Positions 20,892 through 32,994 of a stretch of DNA of 64,000 nucleotides are shown here, piece by piece. The notes under the pieces are model-generated. The model saw nothing but the letters and a program-made list of their open reading frames with translations, did no database searches and had not been told where the DNA came from. The first letter of the stretch is position 1, and every line of letters begins with the position of its first letter. A program made the translations under genes and the position numbers. This stretch comes from Rickettsia sp. MEAM1 (Bemisia tabaci) (GTDB taxonomy: Bacteria; Pseudomonadota; Alphaproteobacteria; Rickettsiales; Rickettsiaceae): the NCBI RefSeq assembly GCF_002285905.1, contig NZ_CP016305.1, positions 1,302,001-1,366,000 of the forward strand, in the 5' to 3' direction.

Positions 20892-21138
20892 CTTTTAAAT
20901 ACTGTACTAACTTGCTAAGAGATATTTGCGGCTTATATGAGATAAACATATGTACGTGATCACATGATATTTTCCTTGAAATTATATGTACTTCATGTTC
21001 CATACAAATCTGCCTCAGTAAATCTCTAGTCCTTTCCGATACTTTGCCTATCAATATTCTCGTCCTATATTTTGGTATCCATATAAGATGCACTTTTAAA
21101 TCATACTGACTATGACTATTCTTTCTATAACTTCTCAT
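20892..21138 (-). pseudogene. IS200-type TnpA fragment
   Basis: The frame starts MRSYRKNSHSQYD and keeps CDHVHMFIS. It differs from other copies at two residues (Thr in KYRTRIL, Arg in IISRKIS). It ends at the IS6 border and lacks the catalytic tyrosine segment. Confidence 0.8.
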
Positions 21139-21228
21139 ATTTCTTGATATAAATTCATTGCTAAAGCAATTTCATTATATCTTCCCTTCGCCTAAAGGCG
21201 AGGGATTTTTGATCCCCGAAGGGGGACA
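20892..21228 (-). mobile_element. IS200-type element, left two-thirds only
   Basis: The left end is intact (GGGGGACA next to TTAA at 21229-21232 on the plus strand). The element is cut at 20891 by IS6 copy 3, inside tnpA at QYLKG. Its right end is absent. Confidence 0.85.
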
Positions 21229-21333
21229 TTAAAAATCATCATAAACTGCCTAAACTTGCTTTAGTTGTCATTCTTAGATTTTATTCATGTTATTATTGAA
21301 TTTAATTCTTATTGACTTATATTATGGATGTTG

Positions 21334-21461
21334 GTACAGCATCTTTCAAAAAGGTCTAGACAAGATGAATTTAAAGGTGAGCCTGCACAGCGTAGATAAA
21401 CGTGAGCACAGGCAAATCCTGCAAAATTCGCTTGTATCGACCTTTATGGAATGTGCTGTAC
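21334..21461. repeat. 128-bp imperfect palindrome (RPE-like or structured RNA)
   Basis: GTACAGCA at the left pairs with TGCTGTAC at the right, and the outer 31-nt arms match at 25 positions, including AAAGGTC with GACCTTT. Inner segments (GCCTG/CAGGC) can extend the stem. It ends directly at the acpS stop codon. A reading frame across it (61 codons) has no sign of being a gene. A Rickettsia palindromic element is the likeliest identity; it could also terminate acpS transcription. Confidence 0.5.
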
Positions 21462-21845
21462 TTATAAAATAATCTTCTCAACAACTACAAACGCTACACA
21501 AATAGGGTAATCATCAGAAAGGGAAAGATGGATATTAAAAGGAGGAAGTTTTTGAGTATAGACTGAATCTATCTTTACTATTGGCTTGCCTAATTCATCA
21601 TTAAGAACCGTGACATCTTTAAAATTAATACCACGCCCTATACCAACACCGAAAGCTTTACTAATTGCTTCTTTAGCAGCAAAACGCTTTGCCAAAAAAG
21701 TAGCATGACTTTCTTTCTTTAGCAAAGCAAATTTCTTTAATTCTTGGGTAGTTAAAATTCTTTTAGGAAAAATTTCTGGATATAACTTTATTATCTTTTC
21801 AATTCTAGGAATCTGTACTATATCCGTACCAACACCTATAATCAT
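21462..21845 (-). CDS. acpS: Holo-[acyl-carrier-protein] synthase
   Basis: The 127-residue protein starts [18 protein letters not shown] and has [13 protein letters not shown], which supply the metal ligands Asp8 and Glu59. It transfers the phosphopantetheine arm of CoA to acyl carrier protein, which activates fatty-acid synthesis. The length is normal. It immediately follows rpoZ, with a 0-bp gap between the rpoZ stop and this start, so the two are co-transcribed. Confidence 0.95.
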   Translation of the reverse strand: MIIGVGTDIVQIPRIEKIIKLYPEIFPKRILTTQELKKFALLKKESHATFLAKRFAAKEAISKAFGVGIGRGINFKDVTVLNDELGKPIVKIDSVYTQKLPPFNIHLSLSDDYPICVAFVVVEKIIL

Positions 21846-22226
21846 TTATTTATCTTCAAAATCTTCACCAGTTTCTTCAGTAAAGATTTGATCATCTAAA
21901 TCAGAATAATCTTCTCCGATATAAACTTCTGGTAAATATTCAAATTTTTCTTCTAAATCTTCTGACTCGTCTTGTTCAACAATAGGCTCTATTCTACTTC
22001 TTGTACGTAGGCTATTAATAAAATCTTGTTCTAACTGAGCTACTGATACTTTTCTGGAAGCAATTCTGCGTAATGCAATAACCAGAGGTTTATCACGCTT
22101 TTCTTTCTTGCTTTGATTAGTTTCTACTTTATAATTTAACAACTTAGCATATCTAGTTGCATAAATAACTAGCTGAAACCTATCCGGTATAACTTTACTA
22201 CAATCTTCTGTTGTAATTCTTGCCAT
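21846..22226 (-). CDS. rpoZ: DNA-directed RNA polymerase omega subunit
   Basis: The N-terminal 60 residues ([20 protein letters not shown], with RYAKLLNYK and [17 protein letters not shown]) are the omega core that stabilises beta-prime. The 126-residue length includes an acidic tail ([25 protein letters not shown]) as in other rickettsiae. The gene is upstream of, and directly adjoins, acpS. Confidence 0.94.
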   Translation of the reverse strand: MARITTEDCSKVIPDRFQLVIYATRYAKLLNYKVETNQSKKEKRDKPLVIALRRIASRKVSVAQLEQDFINSLRTRSRIEPIVEQDESEDLEEKFEYLPEVYIGEDYSDLDDQIFTEETGEDFEDK

Positions 22227-22393
22227 TATTCTCTCCGTTAAAATAATAAATTTTTTATGTTATTAAGTTTTTGTATCATCTAGTTGTTCGTACCTGCGGC
22301 ATCCAGTAATAAAAATACAATTTTTTCAAGCCATGCAACAACCTAAGCACAAGTCACGGCATTACATTAACCTATAACAATAAATAATTTGTA

Positions 22394-23653
22394 TTATACT
22401 CTTTTTATATCCGCACCGCAATTATTTAATTTCTTCTCTAAATTTTGGAATCCGCGATCTAAATGATATATTCTGTGCAATACTGTTTCGCTGTTAGTAC
22501 TCAAGCCAGCCAGTATTAACGATACCGAAGCTCTAAGGTCACTTGCCATAACTTCCGCACCTTTTAAACTTTTAACGCCTTGTACTATTGCTTGATTACC
22601 TCGCACTGTTATATCCGCACCCATTCTACATAATTCAGGTACGTGCATAAAACGATTCTCAAAAATATTTTCGGTAATTATTGAAGAACCTTGGCTAATA
22701 GTCATAAGACTCATAAATTGTGCTTGTAAATCTGTAGCAAAGCCTGGATATGGATTAGTTTCTAAATTTACGGCATTTAACTTATCTGCATAAGTTACCT
22801 GCACTCCATTATCTATAGGCATAACTTTTATACCTGTTTCAATGAGTTTTAAAGCTATATTTTCTATGATATGATAATCAATGCCGTAAAGTTTTAAATC
22901 ACCTTTAGTAATAACTGCTGCAAACATATAAGTCCCTGCCTCTATACGATCAGGTAGAACTCTGTAACTTGCTTCACTTAAAGAATCTTTGCCGTTTATT
23001 CTTATTTCGCTTGTACCAATTCCGGAAATATCTGCACCCATCTTATTAAGACAGTTACATAAATCCACTATTTCAGGTTCTCTAGCACAGTTAAATAGCA
23101 ATGTTTCACCATCTGCTAGAACAGCTGCAAGTACGGCATTGATAGTAGCTCCAACCGAAATTTTATCAAAAATGAAATGAGTACCTTTTAAACGCCCTGC
23201 CGTTGAAGCGTTAATATAACCGTCTTCGATAGTAATTTCAGCTCCCATAGCCTTTAAAACTGCGATATGCAGATCTACTTGTCTTGCTCCAATCGCACAA
23301 CCACCAGGCAAAGACACTTTTGCTTTACCATAACGGCTAAGCAGAGGTCCAAGCACCCAAATAGATGCTCTCATCTTACGAACTATCTCATAATCTGCTG
23401 TTAAGTTATTGATATTTGCAGTATTAATTACTAATTCAAACTCATTTTCGTGTTCTATTATTTCGATATCTGCTCCATGACTTTTTAGTAATTCTTTCAT
23501 AGTACTAACATCCGTTAATTTCGGAACATTAGTAATATGTAGTTTATCAGTCAGTATAGAAGCTGCCATAATAGGAAGCACGGCGTTTTTAGCACCGCTA
23601 ATATTGATAATACCTTTAAGAGGTTTACCGCCGTGAATAATTAATTTTTGCAT
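22394..23653 (-). CDS. murA: UDP-N-acetylglucosamine 1-carboxyvinyltransferase
   Basis: The 419-residue enzyme transfers enolpyruvate to UDP-GlcNAc, the first step of peptidoglycan synthesis, in the cytosol. Visible landmarks are Lys22 in [15 protein letters not shown] and the catalytic cysteine Cys119 in [16 protein letters not shown], the residue attacked by fosfomycin. [14 protein letters not shown] is the second substrate block. Length and motifs are normal. The flanking spacers on both sides carry RPEs, and the gene appears monocistronic. Confidence 0.96.
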   Translation of the reverse strand: MQKLIIHGGKPLKGIINISGAKNAVLPIMAASILTDKLHITNVPKLTDVSTMKELLKSHGADIEIIEHENEFELVINTANINNLTADYEIVRKMRASIWVLGPLLSRYGKAKVSLPGGCAIGARQVDLHIAVLKAMGAEITIEDGYINASTAGRLKGTHFIFDKISVGATINAVLAAVLADGETLLFNCAREPEIVDLCNCLNKMGADISGIGTSEIRINGKDSLSEASYRVLPDRIEAGTYMFAAVITKGDLKLYGIDYHIIENIALKLIETGIKVMPIDNGVQVTYADKLNAVNLETNPYPGFATDLQAQFMSLMTISQGSSIITENIFENRFMHVPELCRMGADITVRGNQAIVQGVKSLKGAEVMASDLRASVSLILAGLSTNSETVLHRIYHLDRGFQNLEKKLNNCGADIKRV

Positions 23654-23659
23654 AAATAT

Positions 23660-23835
23660 TTATAATGTCATTCCCGCGGAGGCGGGAATCCAGTCAATTA
23701 TATTGTCATCCCGTGACTTGATCACGGGATCTTGTGCCATAGAATGTGTCCTGAGATACCGCAGTCAAGCTAGCTAGTATGACAGACTTTTTTCTGGATT
23801 CCCGCCTCCACAGGAATGACATGTAAACCGCAAGA
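23660..23835. repeat. RPE cluster between gyrB and murA
   Basis: Hairpins TCATTCCCGCGGAGGCGGGA (about 23669), TCATCCCGTGACTTGATCAC (about 23706) and TGGATTCCCGCCTCCACAGG (about 23796) follow one another. No gene is visible. Confidence 0.65.
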
Positions 23836-23867
23836 AAAATATACATATTTTTAATATGAAGAGTAAG

Positions 23868-23990
23868 TAGACGAAGTTTTATTTGGAAAAGAGCAAGGCG
23901 TCTTGAAGCTGATAACCGCAGCGTAGAACTACTACGTGAGGATTATCAGTAAAAGACAACGTAGCCAATTTTTCAAATAAAACGAGTATA
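23868..23990. repeat. About 120-bp palindrome next to the gyrB stop
   Basis: GACGAAGTTTTATTTGGAAA at the left pairs with TTTTTCAAATAAAACGAGTA at the right. The same outer arms frame a different centre at about 44936-45062. This is a larger class of rickettsial palindromic repeat. Its right arm runs up to the gyrB stop codon. Confidence 0.55.
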
Positions 23991-26423
<2,433 letters not shown>

Positions 26424-26530
26424 TTATTAAGATAAATAAAACGAGTATACTTTTATTTGTTGCTAGAAACAATAAAAATAACTATAACGGAACTTATCAG
26501 ATTAGTAAATGTAAATATGATGAGATAACA

Positions 26531-27391
26531 ATGGATAAATTAAAGTTAAAAAATATTTTTGATGTGATGGATGATTATGACGTATTTTTGTTTGATCTTT
26601 GGGGCGTAATAGTCGAAAGCGGTCACACCTACCCTAATGTTGTGCAGAATATTAATAAAATTATTGAGCAGAAAAAAGTATATTTTGTTACTAATGCTCC
26701 ACGAAATATTTTTCCTCTACATCAGACACTCAAATCTTGGGGATTAAATGCTAAGCCAGAAATGATTATTAGCTCTGGTGAAGTAGCTGTACAGATGATT
26801 TTAGAGAGTAAAGAGCGTTTTGGTATTGAAAAGCCGATAATATATCATTTAGGTCATCTAGAAAATGATATCATAAACGGCATACAGTGCCCTATCACTG
26901 ATGATATTCAAAAAGCTAATATTCTCCTAATGACAATTTATAGAGATGAAAGTAAAAATTTAGATTTAAACGAATTTGATGAGCTATTTAAAATTGTCGT
27001 AGAACGCAAGATAATCAATATTTGTGCTAATCCTGACCTTGGGATAAATCAACACGGAATTTATAGATATTGTAGCGGTTATTATGCTCAGAAAATAATA
27101 AAGCTAGGCGGTAAAGTAATCTATAGCGGTAAACCTTACGAAGAGATATATAGCAAAGTTTTGCAAGAATGTCCTAGTGTAACTAAGAATCGTATATTAA
27201 TGATAGGTGATACTTTTTATACTGATATACTTGCAGCTAATTGGCTTGGCATAGATTCAGGTTTAGTTTTAACAGGTAATTCTAGAGATTATCACCTCGA
27301 GTTTGATAATATTGATGATAAGCTATCTAATTTAAGAAAAGCAGCTGAAAAACAATCGGTTATGCCGAGTTTTGTAGTAAGTTTGTCTTAA
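26531..27391 (+). CDS. HAD-superfamily class IIA-like hydrolase
   Basis: The 286-residue protein begins MDKLKLKNIFDVMDDYDVFL. The nucleophile motif is FDLWGVIVESG (Asp22), followed by YFVTNAPRNI (motif II) and MIGDTFYTDILAANWLGIDS (motif IV). It belongs with the alphaproteobacterial HAD group typified by FDLWGV, of unknown substrate. An open frame extends upstream to 26381, but that would overlap gyrB on the other strand; the ATG at 26531 begins the conserved region. Confidence 0.82.
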   Translation: MDKLKLKNIFDVMDDYDVFLFDLWGVIVESGHTYPNVVQNINKIIEQKKVYFVTNAPRNIFPLHQTLKSWGLNAKPEMIISSGEVAVQMILESKERFGIEKPIIYHLGHLENDIINGIQCPITDDIQKANILLMTIYRDESKNLDLNEFDELFKIVVERKIINICANPDLGINQHGIYRYCSGYYAQKIIKLGGKVIYSGKPYEEIYSKVLQECPSVTKNRILMIGDTFYTDILAANWLGIDSGLVLTGNSRDYHLEFDNIDDKLSNLRKAAEKQSVMPSFVVSLS

Positions 27392-27560
27392 TGACGTCAT
27401 GGCGAGCGGGCGTTGTTGCATGGATCGGTTTTCCAATTGTCATCCCGTGATTTATTCACGGGATCTTATGCCATAGAATATGTCCTAAGATACCGCGATC
27501 AAGTCGCGGTATGACAGACTTTTTTCTGGATTCTCGCTTTTAGCTAGGAATGACAAAAAA
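27392..27560. repeat. RPE cluster upstream of tRNA-Leu
   Basis: TCATCCCGTGATTTATTCAC (about 27440) and a CTGGATTCTCGCTTTTAGCT hairpin (about 27526) are recognisable, separated by a GATACCGCGATCAAGTCGCG hairpin (about 27490). No gene is visible. Confidence 0.6.
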
Positions 27561-27608
27561 GAACTCTATTGATGTTATACTAATAATCTGTTATATAAGA
27601 AGCTTTAA

Positions 27609-27695
27609 GCGGTCGTGGCGAAATTGGTAGACGCGCAGCATTGAGGGTGCTGTTCTGTAAAAAGATTGGAAGTTCAAGTCTTCTCGACCGCACCA
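27609..27695 (+). tRNA. tRNA-Leu (GAG)
   Basis: GCGGTCGTGGCGAAATTGG... with acceptor GCGGTCG/CGACCGC, a long variable arm, anticodon loop TTGAGGG (GAG) and an encoded CCA. Confidence 0.95.
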
Positions 27696-27713
27696 TATCA
27701 TTGACTTTTAAAT

Positions 27714-28619
27714 CTACTTTAACTTCTCAATCTCTTCTTTTTTCAGCTTGGTATATTGAATAATTTTTTCTAAAGGCTCTTTATTAGCCATCATTTCTTT
27801 AGCTATAGTAAATTTTTCTTTTTTAATTCTAGCTCTTTCTTTTTCGATACCTTGTTGTTCCCAATGATGTGCTAAATTTCCCATAATATTTGCTCCTAAT
27901 TCAGGATTTAAATGTGATTTAAGTATTTTTTCCAATTCTATTTTATCATTTTCTTTTATTTTAGTCAAAGTATACGATACGGCTGATTGTACATAATCAA
28001 CTCCACTATTAGAGTCAGCAAACTCTGGTAAAGTATCGGCTAGTTGTTTCCATCTTGGTAATAAATCAGGCTCATTTATATATTTCATTAGAATTTGTAA
28101 AGGAGCAAGCCAAGGTCTTTCTTTTAATTGTTCGTCAGGAATATCAAACAAGTTGATTAGTTGATAATCGTTGCTCCAAGTTTCTTTTACCAGCTCGCTA
28201 TTTTCAAACAAGTCCCATAAATTAAGAGAAGCAGTATATTTTTTATGATCATTTGAATATACTAACGGATATATAAAAGGAAACTTCTTAGAATTGGGAT
28301 GTGAATTTAAGTGTCTTTCAGCAATATTTAACATATATTTGAACAAGCGAAAAGCCATAAGAGGGTCAGAACTACTTTGATGTTCACACAAAATGTATAT
28401 ATAACCATCTTTATTATTAATTTTAGCAGAATATAAAACATCTGTAATAGTTTCTTTTAAGCTTGGCTCTATAAAACTATCATTTTCCAATTTTAAAGTA
28501 GAGGACAAGAATAAAACTTTTATTTCAGTTGGTAAGTATTCCTCAAAGAATTCTTTAGCTATTAATGGATTTGCTAAAGCTTGCTGAAAAAACTTATCAT
28601 GCTCTTTTCTATCTGACAT
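27714..28619 (-). CDS. Rpn-family PD-(D/E)XK nuclease
   Basis: The 301-residue protein starts MSDRKEHDKFFQQALANPLI, the typical beginning of Rpn (YhgA-like) recombination-promoting nucleases. The catalytic pattern is Asp60 in ETITDVLY, then Glu79-x-Gln81 in YILCEHQSS. The C-terminal third is charged and helical. These DNases are often called putative transposases and are carried in many paralogues by Rickettsia. It converges on tRNA-Leu, with the stop 19 bp from its end. Confidence 0.85.
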   Translation of the reverse strand: MSDRKEHDKFFQQALANPLIAKEFFEEYLPTEIKVLFLSSTLKLENDSFIEPSLKETITDVLYSAKINNKDGYIYILCEHQSSSDPLMAFRLFKYMLNIAERHLNSHPNSKKFPFIYPLVYSNDHKKYTASLNLWDLFENSELVKETWSNDYQLINLFDIPDEQLKERPWLAPLQILMKYINEPDLLPRWKQLADTLPEFADSNSGVDYVQSAVSYTLTKIKENDKIELEKILKSHLNPELGANIMGNLAHHWEQQGIEKERARIKKEKFTIAKEMMANKEPLEKIIQYTKLKKEEIEKLK

Positions 28620-28849
28620 AATTTTATTATTGTAACTAGTAAGAGAGTATTATACAAGCTTTTCTATTATAAGAATACATCTGATAAATTTAAAGAGTAG
28701 ATAAACGAGGTTCTATTATTGAGCATAGTTAAAAAACTATTGCTTATTTTTGTTCTGTAATTTATATTGATTAACAAATCGTACACCATTCTACTTCTAC
28801 GTCAAACCTAACTAACCAGTAAATAATTATAATTAAATAAGTCTGCAAG

Positions 28850-28970
28850 CCAGACTATTATAGTCAATTCAGTTGAATTTTGTGACAGGCGTGAGGGTAG
28901 AGCTTATAATAATAGGCAAGACGACGAACAACCTGCTACATGCGTTCAAATCAATTGACTATAGGTAATG
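28850..28970. repeat. Palindromic repeat upstream of mgtE
   Basis: TTATAGTCAATTCAGTTGAA at about 28858 is matched by the complement of TTCAAATCAATTGACTATAG near 28949-28968. The stem is imperfect, and the centre is GC-richer than its surroundings. It ends a few bases before the mgtE start and may influence its leader. The rest of 28620-28850 shows no gene. Confidence 0.5.
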
Positions 28971-28974
28971 GATT

Positions 28975-30345
28975 ATGCCTAATTTCAGTATGTTCAAAAG
29001 CATATTACCTGATCATCATGATCAATTTGCTGAAATTTTTGATCAAATTAATGATTTATTAGAAGATCATAATTATAATGCTGCGGCTAGTATGCTTGCA
29101 GAACTTCATTATGCTGATTTAGCTGATTTCTTAGATAATTTAAGTCCTAAAATCTACAAAATAATCATTCCACTACTACAAGACAAAATCAAACCTGAAA
29201 CTTTAGTTTCACTAAATGCTTACAGCAAACCTTTAATAATAGAAACTCTTGGCATAAAAAAATCAGCAGAATTAATTGATAAGCTAGATATAGAAGATGC
29301 TATTGAAGTTGTAATTGACTTAGATGATGATATTAAAGATTTAATATTAAGCAATCTTTCTAAAGAAAAAAAACATCAAATCACTATTGGGTGTACATAT
29401 CCAGAAAATACAGTAGGAAGGGTAATAGAGCGAGACTTTGTTAATCTTCAAGAAAATTGGACTGTTAAAGAGTCGTTAAATTTTATAAAAACTGTCAAAA
29501 ATGACTTCCACGCTGCTATTGTTACAGACAATAAACTGCGTCCTATCGGTATCATCTCGCTTAGTACTTTAATTAAGCATGAAAAAAATGAATTGGTGAA
29601 AAATTTAATGAGTAAAGATTTTAAACTGGCTGATAGTTTCACCGATTTAAATGAACTTAGTTTCATTTTTAAACAATATGCTTTAACTATAGTACCAGTG
29701 GTCAATAAAAATGGTAAATTAATTGGTAGCGTATCTATTGACAATATAATCTATATTATTGAAGAACAAGCCGAAAAGGATATATTATCGCTAAGCGGTG
29801 TACATACACAAGATACCTTTTTTAATTTCTTTTATACAGTAAAACATCGTTTTCCATGGTTATTTGTTAATCTGATTACCGCTTGCATGACTTCGCTTAT
29901 TATTAATCATTTTAATGATACTATTGCAAAGCTTGTAACACTTGCAGCTACTATGCCTATTGTAGCCTCTATGGGCGGCAATGCAGGTACGCAAGTTATG
30001 ACAGTTACGGTTAGAGCACTTGCCAATAAAGATATTCATTATAGTAACGTAAGTAAAATAATCTTAAAAGAAATAGCCGTATCGGGTTTTAACGGTTTCG
30101 TGCTGGCCATTATCGGTGCAGGACTTAGTTTTGTGATGTTGACGGACCTTAATCTTAGCGTAATTTTTGCTATTGCTGTAATCTTAAACTTTCTAGTAGC
30201 AGGGTTATTTGGCTCTGCTATTCCTATATTACTGCACTATTTCGATATTGACCCAGCTGCTGGTTCTGGCGTCTTCCTAACTACCCTAACCGATGCTTTA
30301 GGCTTCCTCACCTTTTTAAGTCTTGCTCACGTCTTTTTGGTGTAG
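28975..30345 (+). CDS. mgtE: Magnesium transporter MgtE
   Basis: The 456-residue protein has a cytosolic N-domain (superhelical MgtE_N, about 10-130), two CBS domains (about 140-260; LTIVPVVNKNGKLIGSVS lies in the second) and five hydrophobic helices from about 290. The channel signature PIVASMGGNAGTQVMTVTVRA and the C-terminal DPAAGSGVFLTTLTDALGF are intact. The CBS/N-domain acts as a Mg2+ sensor that closes the pore. Length is normal. Confidence 0.94.
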   Translation: MPNFSMFKSILPDHHDQFAEIFDQINDLLEDHNYNAAASMLAELHYADLADFLDNLSPKIYKIIIPLLQDKIKPETLVSLNAYSKPLIIETLGIKKSAELIDKLDIEDAIEVVIDLDDDIKDLILSNLSKEKKHQITIGCTYPENTVGRVIERDFVNLQENWTVKESLNFIKTVKNDFHAAIVTDNKLRPIGIISLSTLIKHEKNELVKNLMSKDFKLADSFTDLNELSFIFKQYALTIVPVVNKNGKLIGSVSIDNIIYIIEEQAEKDILSLSGVHTQDTFFNFFYTVKHRFPWLFVNLITACMTSLIINHFNDTIAKLVTLAATMPIVASMGGNAGTQVMTVTVRALANKDIHYSNVSKIILKEIAVSGFNGFVLAIIGAGLSFVMLTDLNLSVIFAIAVILNFLVAGLFGSAIPILLHYFDIDPAAGSGVFLTTLTDALGFLTFLSLAHVFLV

Positions 30346-30526
30346 CATAAATAAAAAACTCTAGATTTTAGGCAAGGGAGGATTTGCTTTTGTTTTAGAT
30401 TTAGTTTGTTTAATTTTCGACGGCAATACTGGATTTTTTAATTTCTTCAATTCTTTAAAATTTTCCTTTAATTCTTTTAGGTTTTTCTGCTTATCTTTAT
30501 CAACTGAAGATATTACTGCACCTGAT

Positions 30527-31387
30527 GGCACCGTCAAGTTAAGTAAATTAGTGTCACAAAGTACTATATTTTTAGATTTCAGACAGCAAGAAGTCTTTGA
30601 GTAGCTTCATCCCAAATGGATTTAGCGGACGCAAATGCAATTCTTTGCTCAGATGCTGTTTTAGTATATCTTCCAACATTTACAGCAAATATATTTCTGA
30701 CTTTTCCCATCAGTGATAATGTACATTGTGCTGAATTAGGATGCTTAAATTTAATCAGTATCTTCTCTTTTCTCCTAGTTGGCTGATGGGCATTCTCAAT
30801 CCGATTATTTAGTCTTTTATCGGTACGATGCTTAGTCCTAGGACACATATACCTAACTGGTTTAATGTAGCTTTTTAGCTTATCAGTCACAATAACCCTT
30901 GGACATGGATAATGACCCAATAATCTTGATAAAAAGCGAATAGCTGATTTCTTGTTACGACGCTTCTGCAGTAATACTTCTAATTCATGTCCCTCAGAGT
31001 CAACAGCTCTCCATAATATGAATACTTCACCTTTGATCTTGATATTCATCTCATCCAAATGCCATTTATCAGTTGGCTTTCGCTCTCTCTTACTAATAAC
31101 ATCTTGAAAATAAACTACAAACTTATAACACCAAAACCTTACAGTCTCATGACTTAATATAATACCTCGATAAGCCATCTGCTCTTGAACATCTCGGTAA
31201 CTATTATTAAAGCGATGATATAACCATACTGTATGGCTAATAATGCTTGCTGGAAAACGATGTCTATTCGGGGCTTGAGTAATATGCATAGCGGTAAAAT
31301 CTAGGATAAATTGTTACTGCTATTCTATAAATCATTCCCTGTAATTGCTCAATACTTAATTTATACCTCCCTTAACTTGACGGTGCC
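30527..31387 (-). mobile_element. IS6-family element, copy 4
   Basis: Complete 861-bp copy with both 17-bp ends; flanks CACCTGAT and CCCTTTGG differ. It lies inside the split hypothetical gene on this strand. Confidence 0.95.
30579..31289 (-). CDS. IS6-family transposase (copy 4)
   Basis: Same 236-residue translation as at 13673-14383; intact. Confidence 0.93.
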   Translation of the reverse strand: MHITQAPNRHRFPASIISHTVWLYHRFNNSYRDVQEQMAYRGIILSHETVRFWCYKFVVYFQDVISKRERKPTDKWHLDEMNIKIKGEVFILWRAVDSEGHELEVLLQKRRNKKSAIRFLSRLLGHYPCPRVIVTDKLKSYIKPVRYMCPRTKHRTDKRLNNRIENAHQPTRRKEKILIKFKHPNSAQCTLSLMGKVRNIFAVNVGRYTKTASEQRIAFASAKSIWDEATQRLLAV

Positions 31388-31628
31388 CCCTTTGGGGATA
31401 AAATTTTTGTTTGAGAACGAAATAATGGTTTAATATTTCTTGAGGTATATTTTTGATATTAAGAGGCTGTAGTTCTGACTTGGAGTTAAGTTCGGCTTTC
31501 ATACCATGACGTTTTGCCTCTAATAATAATAATTCTCCCCCAATTTTATTATCAGTAGTACGACAAACAAAATTCGGGTCATTAGCCGGCATTAGCTCGC
31601 TTGCATGTTCCATTACTGCCCTATTTAA

Positions 31629-32189
31629 TGCCCCCCTTCGGGGATCAAAAATCCCTCGCCTTTAGGCGAAGGGAAGATATAATGAAATTGCTTTAGCAAT
31701 GAATTTATATCAAGAAATATGAGAAGTTATAGAAAGAATAGTCATAGTCAGTATGATTTAAAAGTGCATCTTATATGGATACCAAAATATAGGAAGAGAA
31801 TATTGATAGGCAAAGTATCGGAAAGGACTAGAGATTTACTGAGGCAGATTTGTATGGAACATGAAGTACATATAATTTCAGGGAAAATATCATGTGATCA
31901 CGTACATATGTTTATCTCATATAAGCCGCAAATATCTCTTAGCAAGTTAGTACAGTATTTAAAAGGCATTAGCTCAAGAATTTTATTGCAAGAATTTACT
32001 CATTTACGAAAACAATTTTGGGGCAATCATTTGTGGGCTAGGGGCTATATGGCAGTCAGTTCAGGTAATATAACTGATGAAATGATACAGCACTATATTG
32101 ATGAACAGGAAGGTGAACCTGTGAATGATGATCGATTTCTAATCGATTCCACTTTATAACCCCTCAGCTTATAGCTGAGGGTTGTTTAG
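31629..32189 (+). mobile_element. Complete IS200/IS605-type element (561 bp)
   Basis: The element runs from TGCCCCCCTTCGGGG just after TTAA (31625-31628) to TTTAG (32189). The left end has three small hairpins: CCCCTTCGGGG, CCCTCGCC/GGCGAAGGG and ATTGCTTTAGCAAT. The right end has CCTCAGCTTATAGCTGAGG. Only tnpA is present and tnpB is absent, as in the IS200 group. No target duplication is formed. Confidence 0.93.
31719..32159 (+). CDS. tnpA: IS200-type HUH transposase TnpA
   Basis: The 146-residue Y1 transposase starts MRSYRKNSHSQYDLKVHLIW. The HUH motif is His61-Val-His63 in CDHVHMFIS, and the catalytic tyrosine should be Tyr126 in HYIDEQEGE. The enzyme cuts and joins single-stranded DNA. 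In front of it is a seven-codon leader (MNLYQEI) whose TGA overlaps this ATG (ATATGA), which suggests coupled translation. The CCCTCGCC/GGCGAAGGG hairpin just upstream resembles the transcription-blocking hairpin of IS200. Confidence 0.93.
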   Translation: MRSYRKNSHSQYDLKVHLIWIPKYRKRILIGKVSERTRDLLRQICMEHEVHIISGKISCDHVHMFISYKPQISLSKLVQYLKGISSRILLQEFTHLRKQFWGNHLWARGYMAVSSGNITDEMIQHYIDEQEGEPVNDDRFLIDSTL

Positions 32190-32502
32190 TTTATGTAACT
32201 GATTATTTTTAAGATTTGTATTTATAATAGTTATAAAAGCTTCTCTCTGCTTTTGCTTACTTGCAGTACTAAAGGCTTGCTGTATTTTTTCTAAAACTTT
32301 TAAATCAAAATTCTCATTTTCTAATTCTTCAATAACTAAATCTGCTAGATTTTTATTTGTAATAGAATTTTGATTCTTCTTTGATTCTTTTGACATATAT
32401 GGTAATAACTTAATGACACAATTATATTAAATATGTAATAAACTAATTACCATGAATTTTTACTGACTATATCACTAAAATTTTAGGATAGTAGCTCGTA
32501 GG

Positions 32503-32994
32503 TCATAATTCTGTTTCAATAGTTCCTAAAACTTTTACTGTAATTATTTCATCATCTAATTTACTATACATTACTGATTCTAAAATATCTGAAGATACTA
32601 AATTACTAATATAAATACCATCTATATCATTTAATACTTTATTAACTACTATTACTCTAGTATCTTTATTGTCTGGATATCCTAATTCTAATGAATTATC
32701 TAATTTGCGTTTAAATATAGGCAACTTAAATACTTTATTTAGATCATGCTCATTAATATATTTACTTATAAATAAACACATTGTACTTTCTGCTAAGCTC
32801 TGTTTAACATAATGATTTTCTAACTCATCTTTACTTTCATCTTTTAAATTTTTTTGATATAAATTATATATTTTTTTCTGAGTTTCATCATCTTTAAACT
32901 TTTTCAAATAAAAATTATTAACTAATAGTTTATAAAGCTGCAATATTGAATTAGGAAAATTAATTGTTAGATCTCCTTCTTCATTAAATTCAAC
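32503..32994 (-). pseudogene. Rickettsial hypothetical gene, 5' end removed by IS6
   Basis: The frame is open from the IS6 border at 32994 (VEFNEEGDLTINFPNSILQL) to the stop at 32503. Using the TTG at 32943 would give 146 residues, but the open frame upstream shows the real N-terminus is missing. The C-terminal part (TVKVLGTIETEL) is intact. I do not recognise the family. The spacer 32397-32502 contains ATGGTAATAA and TTACCATGAA, which resemble half-sites of the dyad at 2160. Confidence 0.5.

Larger units (their letters stand above)
30361..32396 (-). pseudogene. Rickettsial hypothetical gene split by IS200 and IS6
   Basis: Three minus-strand pieces belong together. 32396-32190 encodes MSKESKKNQNSITNKNLADL through NNQLHK (69 codons). 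Removing the IS200 (31629-32189) joins it in frame to LNRAVMEHASELMPANDPNF and on to KQKFYPQ at 31388. After the IS6 copy (30527-31387) the C-terminus continues at 30526 as SGAVISSVDKDKQKNLKELK and ends PPLPKI at 30361. Across the IS6 the frame does not rejoin, so DNA was deleted there. The product is not recognised; it is helical, with a lysine-rich tail. Confidence 0.65.

Noticed and set aside
21287..21472. 61-codon reading frame upstream of acpS
   Set aside because: It coincides with a 128-bp palindrome and has no ribosome-binding site; the DNA structure explains the open frame better.
31629..32189. TnpB or IS605-type guide RNA system with the IS200 elements
   Set aside because: The elements are about 560 bp with only tnpA; no RuvC-type TnpB frame is found in the window.
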